A stretch of DNA of 64,000 nt from Clostridium beijerinckii HUN142 (GTDB taxonomy: Bacteria; Bacillota; Clostridia; Clostridiales; Clostridiaceae). The DNA lies in NCBI RefSeq assembly GCF_000621745.1, contig NZ_JHXK01000012.1:124001-188000 (forward strand), given 5' to 3'. Below, in pieces: positions 56,634 through 64,000 of the stretch (its first letter is position 1; each line of letters begins with the position of its first letter). A program made the translations under genes and the position numbers. The notes below the pieces were generated by a model that worked only from the letters and a program-made list of their open reading frames with translations, ran no database searches and was not told the DNA's origin.

Positions 56634-57073
56634 TGAATGTAACTATAAATTTAATGAAAGAAGAAGATATAGATGAAATTTTAGATATAAGCTCGTTGAG
56701 CTTTTCTATATGCTGGAGCAAGAGTTCTTATATGCAGGAACTAACCAATCCTGTTGCTAAATATTTTGTTGCTAAAGTTGATAATAAAGTTGTAGGCTTT
56801 GCTGGAACATGGATCGTATTGGATGAGGCTCATATAACTAATATAGCAATACACCCAAACTATCGAAAACAAGGAATAGCCTCTAAACTCCTAGAAGAAT
56901 TACTATCCTATTGTAAGTCTCAAGGTTGTGTAGCATATACTCTCGAAGTTAGAAAAAGTAATGCCGCTGCCAAAGCCCTTTATGAGAAATATAACTTTAA
57001 ACAAGAGGGAATTCGAAAAGGGTACTATGAAGATAACAAGGAAGATGCTATTTTAATGTGGCAAAAGGAATAA
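56633..57073 (+). CDS. rimI: RimI-type GNAT acetyltransferase
   Basis: RimI acetylates the N-terminus of ribosomal protein S18 in E. coli. The acetyl-CoA motif is in HPNYRKQGIASKLLEELL, and the C-terminal EVRKSNAAAKALYEKYNF is typical. The start is GTG, overlapping the tsaB stop by one base, with AAGGATGAG upstream. Length is 146 residues. tsaB-rimI pairing is common in Firmicutes. The real target in this organism is assumed. Confidence 0.93.
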   Translation: MNVTINLMKEEDIDEILDISSLSFSICWSKSSYMQELTNPVAKYFVAKVDNKVVGFAGTWIVLDEAHITNIAIHPNYRKQGIASKLLEELLSYCKSQGCVAYTLEVRKSNAAAKALYEKYNFKQEGIRKGYYEDNKEDAILMWQKE

Positions 57074-57106
57074 GCTTAATATAAATTTCTATGCTCTAAT
57101 AAACAT

Positions 57107-57164
57107 ATTAAAGAGACACTTTATACAATCATTGTATTGAAATTGCATAAATTGTCTCTTTAAT
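57107..57164. terminator. Bidirectional terminator between rimI and the DeoR gene
   Basis: Twelve-base arms ATTAAAGAGACA/TGTCTCTTTAAT lie between the convergent genes, with a long inner loop that can fold further. Confidence 0.75.
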
Positions 57165-57223
57165 ACTTACTATTAATTTATATATAGCCAAAATTCACTT
57201 CTGACATTTAACTAATGTATATT

Positions 57224-57988
57224 TTATATCAATTCGATTTCATTGCTTTCTAATACATCCATAATTTGTTGATTAGGTTTTTCATCAGTTATTATAGAAT
57301 TTATATCATCAATCATTGCAAATTTATAATTACCATCTACAAAAAATTTCTTGTTCTCCATAACTAAAAATGTCTTTTTACTAGATTGTATTATTGTAGC
57401 CTTAGTAATTCCATCCTCAATTTCAAAAGTAGTTATACTTTTATCAAAAGCATCAATCCCACAACTTCCTATAAAAGATTTATCAAATTTATATTTTTTA
57501 ATAAAATCATTAGTTGAAGATCCAATAAAACCATTGAGAGATTTATTTAAAACCCCTGCTGCAACTACAACTGTAATATTATTTGCTGCTGTCGCTAAAA
57601 TATTTGCTATCTCCAACATATTTGTTACTACAGTTATTCTTTTTTGAGTTGTTAAAATAGATTTAGCTATAAGAATATTAATTGTTGATAAATCTAAAAA
57701 TATAGTTTCTCTATCCTGGATTAGCTCTAAAGCTTTCTTAGCAATTATGCTTTTAGTTGAAATATCTATCTTCTCTCTTTCTGAAATATCATACAACTGA
57801 GACGATTCCCTTATTTGAATCGCACCCCCATACGTCCTTTTTAACTTCCCTGTATGCTCCAGCTGCTTTAAATCTTTTCTAATGCAATCTTCTGTTACAT
57901 TAAACTTTTTGCTTAAATCCTTAACTTTAACTTTTCCATATGTATTTAGAATATTTATTATTTCATTTAATCTCTCTTCTGTAAACAT
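57224..57988 (-). CDS. DeoR family transcriptional regulator
   Basis: DeoR-type repressors control sugar or nucleoside genes in response to a phosphorylated sugar. The N-terminal winged helix has RLNEIINILNTYGKVKVKDLSKKFNV and RKDLKQLEHTGKLKRTYGGA. A sugar-phosphate isomerase-like sensor domain follows with DLSTINILIAKS and GIDAFDKSITTFEIED. The ATG at 57988 was chosen for its place before the conserved helix and GGGAG upstream. Length is 254 residues. No sugar operon is directly adjacent, so its target is unknown. Confidence 0.9.
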   Translation of the reverse strand: MFTEERLNEIINILNTYGKVKVKDLSKKFNVTEDCIRKDLKQLEHTGKLKRTYGGAIQIRESSQLYDISEREKIDISTKSIIAKKALELIQDRETIFLDLSTINILIAKSILTTQKRITVVTNMLEIANILATAANNITVVVAAGVLNKSLNGFIGSSTNDFIKKYKFDKSFIGSCGIDAFDKSITTFEIEDGITKATIIQSSKKTFLVMENKKFFVDGNYKFAMIDDINSIITDEKPNQQIMDVLESNEIELI

Positions 57989-58052
57989 ATCTATACATTC
58001 TCCCATTTTTTATTATTTAGGAACTGGTGGTAAACAATTAATCTAAATATAT

Positions 58053-58100
58053 TATAAGGGACTTTCAAAATTTAATAAAATTATTTTGATAGCCCCTTAT
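58053..58100 (-). terminator. Hairpin after the rubredoxin gene
   Basis: Arms of 18 bases match at 16 positions (ATAAGGG at the outer end). It lies about 85 bases after the rubredoxin stop. The T-run is poor. Confidence 0.5.
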
Positions 58101-58184
58101 ATCTATTATTTTTAAATATTTTATTCTTATTTACAAATTTTCTTAAACAATTATATAGTCAAATTTAAATTAAACCAATGTCTA

Positions 58185-58346
58185 TTATTGTTCTTTTTCA
58201 AAATCTGATTTTGGAACTCCACATAACGGACAAACCCAATCATCTGGAATATCTTCAAATTTTGTTCCAGGTGCAACCCCATTATCTGGATCACCTGCTG
58301 CCTCATCATAAATATAACCACATACTGTACAAATATATTTTTCCAT
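58185..58346 (-). CDS. Rubredoxin
   Basis: This 53-residue electron carrier has one iron held by four cysteines: Cys6 and Cys9 in CTVCGY, Cys39 and Cys42 in CPLCGV. PDDWVCP and the aromatic residues of the core are typical. An AGGGAGG site precedes the ATG. It lies 83 bases downstream of the flavodiiron gene; rubredoxin is the usual electron donor to such proteins, so the two likely work together to reduce oxygen or nitric oxide. Confidence 0.97.
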   Translation of the reverse strand: MEKYICTVCGYIYDEAAGDPDNGVAPGTKFEDIPDDWVCPLCGVPKSDFEKEQ

Positions 58347-58429
58347 AAAAAAACCTCCCTTAGATTTAATAATTAAATATTAATAAATACATATCTTACT
58401 ATATTAATCTTCATCTTGTAAAACATATA

Positions 58430-59620
58430 TCAATTAAGCGCTTCTGTAATTAATTTCCCAAAATCTCTACATCTATTTAGTGCCTCTTCATCTGGATTCC
58501 ATAGTTCTCTTGTCCCAGGACTAATAATTTCGAACCCTGACTTTTTCAATTCTTCTGTAATTAGTTTTGTTGCTTCACCACTCCACCCATAACTACCAAA
58601 AGCTGCTCCCTTTTTACCTTTAAATTTAAGCCCTTTAATCATTTCTAGTACTGAAGCTGTTGAAGAGAGAACACCATTATTTATTGTTGATGAACCAATT
58701 AGGACAACTTTTGATTTAAAAGTTTCCACAATGATATCATTTTTATCACTTTTAGCAGAGTTAATAATTTTCACTACTACCTCTTTATTATTACTTGTTA
58801 TTCCTTCTGCTATACATTCAGCCATCCTTCTTGTTGCATTCCACATACTATCATAAATTATTGTAATTTGATTTTCTTTATATTCACTTGCCCATTCAAT
58901 ATACTTATTTATTATTTGTATTGGATCATCTCTCCATATTATACCATGACTTGGGCAAATCATATCTATAGGCAAATTTAAACTTGATATTTCTTCAATT
59001 TTATTTAAAACTTGTTTGCTAAACGGAGTTAAAATATTAGCATAATATTTTAATGCTTCTTGATACAACTCCCCTTGATCTACTTTATCATTATACATGA
59101 ATTCTGATGCATAATGTTGACCAAACCCATCATTGCTAAATAAAATATTTTCCCCTGATAGATATGTAAACATAGTGTCTGGCCAGTGAAGCATACTTGC
59201 TTCTATAAACGTAAGTTTATGTTCTCCTATATCTAATATGTCTCCAGTTTTAACCTCTACAAAATTCCAATCTTGATGGTAATGCCCTCTTAATATTTTA
59301 GCTCCACTTTTTGTACAATATATAGGAGTATTAGGTATTTCCTTCATCAGTTCTACCAATGCACCACTATGATCTACTTCTGAATGATTAATAACAATAT
59401 AATCAATTTCTTTTATATCTATTTCTTTTTTCAGATTTATTATAAATTCTCTACTAAATGGTTCCCAAACAGTGTCAATTAATACTACCTTTTCATCTCT
59501 AATCAAATACGAATTGTAAGAAGAACCTTTATGTGTAGAATATTCATCACCGTGAAACTTCTTTAATTCCCAATCTATCTTTCCAATCCAGGTCACAATA
59601 TCGTTTATCCTAAAACCCAT
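58430..59620 (-). CDS. Flavodiiron protein (FprA-type A-type flavoprotein)
   Basis: This enzyme reduces oxygen to water or nitric oxide to nitrous oxide and protects anaerobes from both. The N-terminal metallo-beta-lactamase domain has all six diiron ligands: His79, Glu81, Asp83, His145, Asp164 and His225, in HSEVDHSG, LHWPDT, SNDGFG and CPSHGI. A C-terminal flavodoxin domain (about 253-396) binds FMN, with IYDSMWNATRRMA. The length of 396 residues is standard for the two-domain class. Rubredoxin follows downstream. Confidence 0.95.
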   Translation of the reverse strand: MGFRINDIVTWIGKIDWELKKFHGDEYSTHKGSSYNSYLIRDEKVVLIDTVWEPFSREFIINLKKEIDIKEIDYIVINHSEVDHSGALVELMKEIPNTPIYCTKSGAKILRGHYHQDWNFVEVKTGDILDIGEHKLTFIEASMLHWPDTMFTYLSGENILFSNDGFGQHYASEFMYNDKVDQGELYQEALKYYANILTPFSKQVLNKIEEISSLNLPIDMICPSHGIIWRDDPIQIINKYIEWASEYKENQITIIYDSMWNATRRMAECIAEGITSNNKEVVVKIINSAKSDKNDIIVETFKSKVVLIGSSTINNGVLSSTASVLEMIKGLKFKGKKGAAFGSYGWSGEATKLITEELKKSGFEIISPGTRELWNPDEEALNRCRDFGKLITEALN

Positions 59621-60174
59621 TAAACATTCTCTCTCCTCTTTTAATATTTTCTATATATATAATACCAAATAATCCATTATTAATCAATAATTATTATTAA
59701 TTAATTTTAATTTTCCAAGTATAAAATTAATTTGATTCTTAAAAAAATAATTATTATTATTTAATCTAAAAACTACAATTTGCATATATATTAAAGTTAA
59801 TCATTTATATACTGTTATTTATCTCCTACTAATTTAACAATTAACTCCAATACTCGCTCAACTCATTATATTTTTAATACTTATTTCAAAAATTATATAG
59901 CATTATAATAATATTTTCCTTTAATGTAACTATCAATATATTAAATAGAATAATAATATGATCATATTATTATTCCCATTATGCAGAATTAATTGCAATT
60001 ATAATATTTGAAAGAAGAAATTCTTTATACAAATCTTTATCTTAACAACTACTATTAATTTTTAATGGGACATTAAATAAGTGATTGTTTGTAACTTAAC
60101 GAATAAAGATGATAAAAATCACTTTAATATAAATATCCATATATTCTATTCAATTCATACATCAACCGATATAG
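59621..60174. other. Long AT-rich gap upstream of the flavodiiron gene
   Basis: About 550 bases have no credible gene. A perfect 28-base palindrome lies at 59948-59975 and is described separately. The rest is mostly A and T with no clear motif. Confidence 0.45.
59948..59975. promoter_or_regulatory. Perfect 28-bp palindrome
   Basis: The left half GAATAATAATATGA is the exact reverse complement of the right half, with no spacer. It may be an operator for a dimeric regulator, or a chance product of the AT-rich sequence. It lies about 330 bases before the flavodiiron start codon. Confidence 0.35.
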
Positions 60175-60215
60175 AAAAAAGCTGTAACAAAAATTCGAAT
60201 CATTTTGTTACAGCT
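60175..60215 (-). terminator. Terminator after ribU
   Basis: A 13-base perfect stem AGCTGTAACAAAA/TTTTGTTACAGCT is followed on the minus strand by TTTTTTCT. It lies 25 bases after the ribU stop. Confidence 0.92.
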
Positions 60216-60239
60216 CTCTCTATTCACATTATTTTAAAA

Positions 60240-60821
60240 TTATACAATTTTTGTCTTATTTTCTGGGCTGCCAAAGTTTGGTTCAACCTTAAAAATTGAA
60301 ACAGATACTTTTTTGTATAGAATATATGTTAATACTGACACCATAACCGCCTTTACTCCATTGAAAGCTAGTAATGCCCAAACATAATTCTGTAACATAT
60401 CCGCTGGCATCTTCATCCCATAAGCTGGCAATAATAAATATATGTTACCCACAATTCCCATTGCCTCCATCGCAATTCCACCTATTATCATTCCTAATAT
60501 TGCATTTTTCTTATTCTTATTTCTATAGTAAATAAATGATGCTGGTAAAATTAATGCTGCTCCAAACAAGAAGTTTGCTGTCTCTCCAACAAAACCTGTT
60601 TGACTTCCTCTAATTAATGGAACCAAAAGATTTTTTATTAATTCTATTATCACCCCTGCTACAGGACCAAATCCAAAAGCCCCCAACAATGCTGGTACAT
60701 CGCTTAGATCTATCTTAAGCCATGGAAACGCAGGTATTATTGGAAAATCAAAATACATAAGTATAATTGCAATTGCTGATAATAAAGAGATTTTGATTAA
60801 TTTACTTGTTTTTTCATTCAT
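60240..60821 (-). CDS. ribU: RibU-type ECF riboflavin transporter S component
   Basis: RibU is the membrane protein that captures riboflavin and works with a shared ECF energy module. About six membrane segments cover 193 residues. The motif PWLKIDLSDVPALLGAFGFGP is typical of this S-component group. An FMN riboswitch directly upstream ties it to riboflavin. The ECF ATPases are not in the window. The substrate call relies on the riboswitch and the family. Confidence 0.92.
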   Translation of the reverse strand: MNEKTSKLIKISLLSAIAIILMYFDFPIIPAFPWLKIDLSDVPALLGAFGFGPVAGVIIELIKNLLVPLIRGSQTGFVGETANFLFGAALILPASFIYYRNKNKKNAILGMIIGGIAMEAMGIVGNIYLLLPAYGMKMPADMLQNYVWALLAFNGVKAVMVSVLTYILYKKVSVSIFKVEPNFGSPENKTKIV

Positions 60822-60934
60822 ATTCTTTGCCTCCCAAAAGATTATCTTCTTGGTGTAGCTTATTAGGAATTTAGTGTCAAAGTATTATTAGTACATTAGT
60901 TACTCCTGAACTATTTACAATACTTAATAAAAAA

Positions 60935-60966
60935 ATAAAAAGCCCTGATGTAAAATACATCAGGGC
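60935..60966 (-). terminator. Riboswitch-controlled intrinsic terminator
   Basis: The stem GCCCTGATGTA/TACATCAGGGC (11 bases, loop TTT in RNA order) is followed by TTTTTATTTTTTT. It lies between the FMN aptamer and ribU. Its 5' arm can pair instead with TCAGGGC of the aptamer P1 strand, giving an antiterminator. Confidence 0.92.
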
Positions 60967-61014
60967 ATACATTCAGCAAGTAATAATAGATTAACTTTCA
61001 ATTCCTAATAGGTT

Positions 61015-61124
61015 ACCTTCTTTCATCCAGACTATACTGTCGGCCTCGGAGTTACACCGAATCTGCTTTCTTAAAAGCTCGCGGGCTATACCGCCGGTAG
61101 GGATTTACACCCTGCCCTGAAGAT
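61015..61124 (-). ncRNA. FMN riboswitch (RFN element)
   Basis: The conserved RFN blocks are present in order: TTCAGGGCAGGGTGTAAATC, CCTACCGGCGGTATAGCCCG, CGAGC, TTCGGTGTAACTCCGAGGCC, GACAGTATAGTCTGGATG and AAAGAAGG. P1 forms from ATCTTC (61119-61124) and GAAGGT (61015-61020). FMN binding should free the terminator and switch ribU off when flavin is plentiful. Confidence 0.97.
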
Positions 61125-61142
61125 ATATATTTTATTTTCTTT

Positions 61143-61171
61143 ATTATATAACTTTAATCAATACTTTGCAA
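61143..61171 (-). promoter_or_regulatory. Promoter of the FMN riboswitch and ribU
   Basis: A -35 TTGCAA (61166-61171) and -10 TATAAT (61143-61148) are 17 bases apart on the minus strand, about 20 bases before the aptamer. Confidence 0.82.
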
Positions 61172-61213
61172 CATCTATTTGAGTAATCTTTACATTTTTA
61201 AATTTATAATAAA

Positions 61214-61241
61214 AAAGAGTAAGATTTCTATATCTCACCCT
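61214..61241 (-). terminator. Terminator after the hemerythrin gene
   Basis: The minus strand can form GGTGAGAT/ATCTTACT with wobble pairs, followed by TTTTTT. It lies about 50 bases after the hemerythrin stop. Confidence 0.72.
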
Positions 61242-61291
61242 CACCGCAAAATAATTATAGTAAAAAATTAAACATTTTTATTATAATTATA

Positions 61292-61681
61292 TTATTCTCC
61301 TATAAGCTTATCAGTTTTTAATATATGCTCTGTTAACCAATCATTTAAAAAATTCAAAAGTTGTATTAAACTTTCGTCTTGATTTTCATCAATGTTTTTG
61401 TAATCTATTTCTTCAAGGTTTTTAATAAACTTATCATGCTCAACTTTTTGAGTAAAGAGTCTTTTATAATTTATGCTTTTCATATATTCTTCTTCTGACC
61501 TGAAGTGGAAAATTGTGTAATCCTTTAGTTCGTTCATAATATGTATTATCTTATCATACTTATCAATTGCGAATTCATCTTTTAACAGAGTATAAGCTTT
61601 ATCTGCCAATTCAAAAAGCTTTTTGTGTTGCTCATCAATCTGATCAATTCCGATTTTGTATTCTTCCTTCATTTCATACAT
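61292..61681 (-). CDS. Bacteriohemerythrin
   Basis: Hemerythrins bind oxygen reversibly at a diiron site and may scavenge or sense it. The ligand motifs are present: His19 in DEQHKKLFEL, then HFRSEEEYM, HDKFIKNL and the C-terminal EHILKTD. The ATG at 61681 was chosen because AAGGAAGG lies eight bases upstream. Length is 129 residues, a single-domain form. It stands near the flavodiiron-rubredoxin pair and may share a role in oxygen handling, but it is a separate unit. Confidence 0.93.
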   Translation of the reverse strand: MYEMKEEYKIGIDQIDEQHKKLFELADKAYTLLKDEFAIDKYDKIIHIMNELKDYTIFHFRSEEEYMKSINYKRLFTQKVEHDKFIKNLEEIDYKNIDENQDESLIQLLNFLNDWLTEHILKTDKLIGE

Positions 61682-61937
61682 GTATAATACCTTCCTTCTA
61701 CTCATTATTTTAATCATACTCGGTTCATTTTTATTAATATATCATTTTTTTAATATAAAGTCACTATCATTAGCCTTTTATTCAATAGATAAATTTCTAA
61801 ATATAAATTGCAAATTAATATTATTTAATCCTACATTTTAAATAATATTAACAGTATGTGTTGTTTTCTAAAACAATCTGCCTTTTAACATAACTATTTT
61901 ATAAATATCTAAAAAAATAGCTCAGAAAATAATTAAT
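61682..61937. other. Region upstream of the hemerythrin gene
   Basis: About 250 bases of AT-rich DNA hold the hemerythrin promoter region. Nothing else was recognised. Confidence 0.35.
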
Positions 61938-61990
61938 AAAAAAAAAGATTTAAAGCACTTAATCAATAAAATTAAGTGCTTTAAATCTTT
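61938..61990 (-). terminator. Terminator of the kdgK-eda unit
   Basis: A perfect 20-base stem (AAAGATTTAAAGCACTTAAT and its complement, loop of seven) is followed by a long T-run on the minus strand. It starts eight bases after the eda stop. Confidence 0.93.
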
Positions 61991-61998
61991 ACTGAAAA

Positions 61999-62625
61999 TT
62001 ATAAATTTTTAACTTTACTTATAACATCTGCGCAATATTCTTTTACACCTGCAACACCGTTGCTTTTATACACTTTATTTAAATCACTACCTATACCGCT
62101 ACAATCTGCTCCTGCTTGTATCCATTCACTTATATTATCTTTGTTTACTCCTCCAGTAGGCATAACGCTAAGATCTGGGAATATTGACTTTGCTGCCCCT
62201 ATAAATGCCTTTCCAACAACATTACCTGGGAATACTTTAATAAATCTTAAACCTAATTTATAAGCCTTATTTAACTCTGACATTGTCATTAATCCTGGAA
62301 TTATTAATGCTTTTCTTTGATTTGCATAAGCAATTACATCTTCATCTATGCAAGGAGAAACAATAAAATCAGAATTGTTTTCAATACATGCATCTACAGC
62401 ATCTTTTGTTAACACAGTTCCTGCACCAACACAAGCATTTTTATATTCTTCTTTCAATTCTTTTATTAACTTTGGTGCATTTGGTACACTCATAGTTACC
62501 TCTATAATTTTCATTCCGCCTTCAATTGCTGCTATACTTATTTCTTTTGCTTCTTCATATGTTTTAGTTCTAATAACAGCTACTGCCTTTTCTTCTTTTA
62601 ATGTATTATATATTTTTTCAAACAT
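61999..62625 (-). CDS. eda: KDPG/KHG aldolase
   Basis: Eda splits 2-keto-3-deoxy-6-phosphogluconate into pyruvate and glyceraldehyde 3-phosphate. Motifs include IRTKTYEEAKEIS, IIEVTMSVPNAP, VGAGTVLTKDAV, and the Schiff-base Lys in FIKVFPGNVVG, followed by PTGGVN. The length of 208 residues is standard. It is the last gene of kduD-kdgK-eda, 88 bases after kdgK, and uses its product directly. Confidence 0.95.
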   Translation of the reverse strand: MFEKIYNTLKEEKAVAVIRTKTYEEAKEISIAAIEGGMKIIEVTMSVPNAPKLIKELKEEYKNACVGAGTVLTKDAVDACIENNSDFIVSPCIDEDVIAYANQRKALIIPGLMTMSELNKAYKLGLRFIKVFPGNVVGKAFIGAAKSIFPDLSVMPTGGVNKDNISEWIQAGADCSGIGSDLNKVYKSNGVAGVKEYCADVISKVKNL

Positions 62626-62713
62626 TATTTATTACACCTCATCTTCAATTTGTTTTATTTAAAATTAATCTATATCATTCATAAAATACTTTATTAAATA
62701 TAAACATCTATCC

Positions 62714-63661
62714 TTAACGTTCTATTTTCTTTGCTTGCCCTAAATGCACTAAAACATCATCATAATAAGGTAATCCCTCATTATCACCTTCAACGCCTAC
62801 AACTAAAGATCCAACTGCATTTGCAAATCTAACACAATCTTCTAATGTCTTACCTTTTAATAATGCTGTTAAAAATCCTGCTGCAAACCCATCGCCTGCG
62901 CCTACTGTATCAACTAAAGCCTTTGGTTTAATAGCTTCAATATCATACACATTCTTACCATCTGAACCTATAGCCCCCTTAGCTCCTTTTTTAACTATTA
63001 CTTTTTCTATTCCCTTATTATGAAAAATTCTTATTGCTTCTTCTATATTGGTATCACCTAATAATATCTCTATTTCTTCATCACCTATTAAAAGAATATC
63101 AACATAAGGTAAAAGTTTTTCTATATAGTCTTTTGCTTCTTCCTTAGTCCACATCTTTAATCTAATATTGGGATCAAAAGATATTATAAGGTTATTTTTT
63201 TTAGCTAATTTTACTGCTTCTAATATGACTTCCCTATTATTCTCAGTTATTGAAGGAAAAACTCCTGTAATATGAAGAACTTTTGCATTTTTTATATATT
63301 CTTCATTCAATTTCTTTGCATCCATTGTACTAGTTGGTGACTTTTCTCTATAATAAAATGATCTGCTTGATCCATCAGATAAAACTTCTCTGAAATACAC
63401 TGAAGTTGGATATCCATCAACGAGTTGTACTTCTGATGTGTCTATCCCCTCACCTCTTACAGTTCTTAGTATATATTTTCCAAAATCGTCATTTCCTAAT
63501 CTACTTATCCATCCAGATTGCAATCCTAATCTCGCACATCCCATTGCAACATTTAATTCTGCTCCACCTACTTTTCTTTTGAATGTGTCACAAAATATTA
63601 TTGGTCCCTTTTCTTGAGGGCACATTGCAATCATTGCATCTCCTATAGTAATTACGTCCAT
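62714..63661 (-). CDS. kdgK: 2-keto-3-deoxygluconate kinase (PfkB family)
   Basis: KdgK phosphorylates 2-keto-3-deoxygluconate for cleavage by Eda. The PfkB family signatures are present: GGAELNVAMGCARLG near the N-terminus and DTVGAGDGFAAGFL with the catalytic Asp near the C-terminus. The ATG at 63661 was chosen because the conserved DVITIGDAMIAM starts here and AGTGGTG lies upstream; the frame to 63709 is not conserved. Length is 315 residues. Other sugar kinases share the fold, but the eda and kduD neighbours support this substrate. Confidence 0.92.
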   Translation of the reverse strand: MDVITIGDAMIAMCPQEKGPIIFCDTFKRKVGGAELNVAMGCARLGLQSGWISRLGNDDFGKYILRTVRGEGIDTSEVQLVDGYPTSVYFREVLSDGSSRSFYYREKSPTSTMDAKKLNEEYIKNAKVLHITGVFPSITENNREVILEAVKLAKKNNLIISFDPNIRLKMWTKEEAKDYIEKLLPYVDILLIGDEEIEILLGDTNIEEAIRIFHNKGIEKVIVKKGAKGAIGSDGKNVYDIEAIKPKALVDTVGAGDGFAAGFLTALLKGKTLEDCVRFANAVGSLVVGVEGDNEGLPYYDDVLVHLGQAKKIER

Positions 63662-63797
63662 AAATAAATACACCACTTTCACTATATATTTGTTTTTAAC
63701 CTTATCCAATGACCTAGAGATAGCTCTATATATTTATACCTTTGATAAGGTTATGTTTAATTTTGAGTCAATATTTATATATAATTTTAAATTCTGA

Positions 63798-64000
63798 TTA
63801 TCTTACCAACCATCCTCCATCAACTGCTAGAATATGACCATTAACATAATCAGATGCTCTGCTTGCTAAAAACACTACTGCTCCCATTAAGTCAGATGGT
63901 TCTGCCCATCTATCTGCTGGTATTCTTCCCTGTATTTCTGCATTTCTTTCTTTATCTGCTCTTATTGGTTCAGTATTTGCTGTCTTTATATATCCAGGTG
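63798..64000 (-). CDS. kduD: KduD-type short-chain dehydrogenase, C-terminal part
   Basis: Only the last 67 codons are in the window. The readable part includes [33 protein letters not shown] and the final [17 protein letters not shown], which matches the end of 2-dehydro-3-deoxy-D-gluconate 5-dehydrogenase (KduD). The N-terminal NAD site and catalytic Tyr-Lys lie beyond position 64000. KduD makes the ketodeoxygluconate used by KdgK from pectin or uronate breakdown. It is first of the kduD-kdgK-eda genes seen here, 136 bases before kdgK. Confidence 0.88.
   Translation of the reverse strand, partial: PGYIKTANTEPIRADKERNAEIQGRIPADRWAEPSDLMGAVVFLASRASDYVNGHILAVDGGWLVR

Noticed and set aside
57224..57988. 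DeoR regulator as controller of the adjacent flavodiiron/rubredoxin genes
   Set aside because: Position alone suggested it, but a hairpin separates the units and DeoR proteins normally respond to sugar phosphates. No operator was seen.
60081..60299. 72-residue plus-strand open frame
   Set aside because: It runs through the ribU terminator stem and into the ribU end. Composition and position do not support a gene.

Overview
The window is AT-rich chromosomal DNA from a spore-forming low-GC Firmicute, almost certainly Clostridium sensu stricto (cluster I, in the range of C. beijerinckii, C. saccharoperbutylacetonicum or C. butyricum). The evidence is the base composition, strong AGGAGG-type ribosome binding sites, sporulation genes (a SpoIVFB-type protease and an alpha/beta SASP), the clostridial order mreBCD-pbp2-minCDE-rodA-spoIVFB-radical SAM pair-rng-rplU-prp-rpmA-obg-yhbY-nadD-yqeK-LCP, and anaerobe oxygen-defence genes (flavodiiron protein, rubredoxin, hemerythrin). 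The species is inferred; no 16S rRNA gene is present.

Region 1 (1-35500) is nearly all on the minus strand. Read in transcription order it holds a PepD-type dipeptidase, an NlpC/P60 hydrolase, a SPOR protein, then maf-radC-mreB-mreC-mreD-pbp2 (cell elongation), sfsA, minC-minD-minE-rodA (division-site placement and wall synthesis), a short SpoIVFA-like protein and SpoIVFB-like protease, a secreted YcdB-like protein with SLH repeats, a 1410-residue tandem DUF445 membrane protein, a radical SAM/DUF2344 pair, RNase G, the L21-Prp-L27 ribosomal operon with its leader, Obg, YhbY, NadD, YqeK, an LCP wall-polymer ligase and an RluA-family pseudouridine synthase. Large inverted-repeat elements lie at 1168-1352 and 6101-6209.

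Region 2 (35500-50200) holds pyruvate kinase, a stand-alone four-domain S1 protein, a three-gene plus-strand operon (Ser-rich secreted/anchored protein, PspA, Cys-cluster protein) with a clear promoter and a possible ATT start codon, a CBS pair protein, a DEDDh exonuclease, a membrane-anchored MutS-like ATPase, a ZnuA-type metal-binding lipoprotein with a candidate operator, the YhaN/YhaO nuclease pair and a SASP.

Region 3 (50200-64000) holds an unassigned 326-residue protein, two near-identical tRNA-Trp genes with duplicated terminators, a FabK/nitronate monooxygenase-like flavoprotein with a FabT-like palindrome, RidA, a ZnuA paralogue that has lost all three metal-binding histidines, tsaE-tsaB-rimI, a DeoR regulator, rubredoxin and flavodiiron protein, an FMN riboswitch controlling a RibU-type riboflavin transporter, hemerythrin, and the ketodeoxygluconate genes kduD (partial)-kdgK-eda.

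Most genes are ordinary housekeeping genes. No CRISPR array, prophage, intact insertion sequence or rRNA gene was seen. The least explained items are the PspA three-gene operon, the ligand-less ZnuA paralogue, the tandem DUF445 protein, the truncated SpoIVFA-like protein and the two long inverted-repeat elements.
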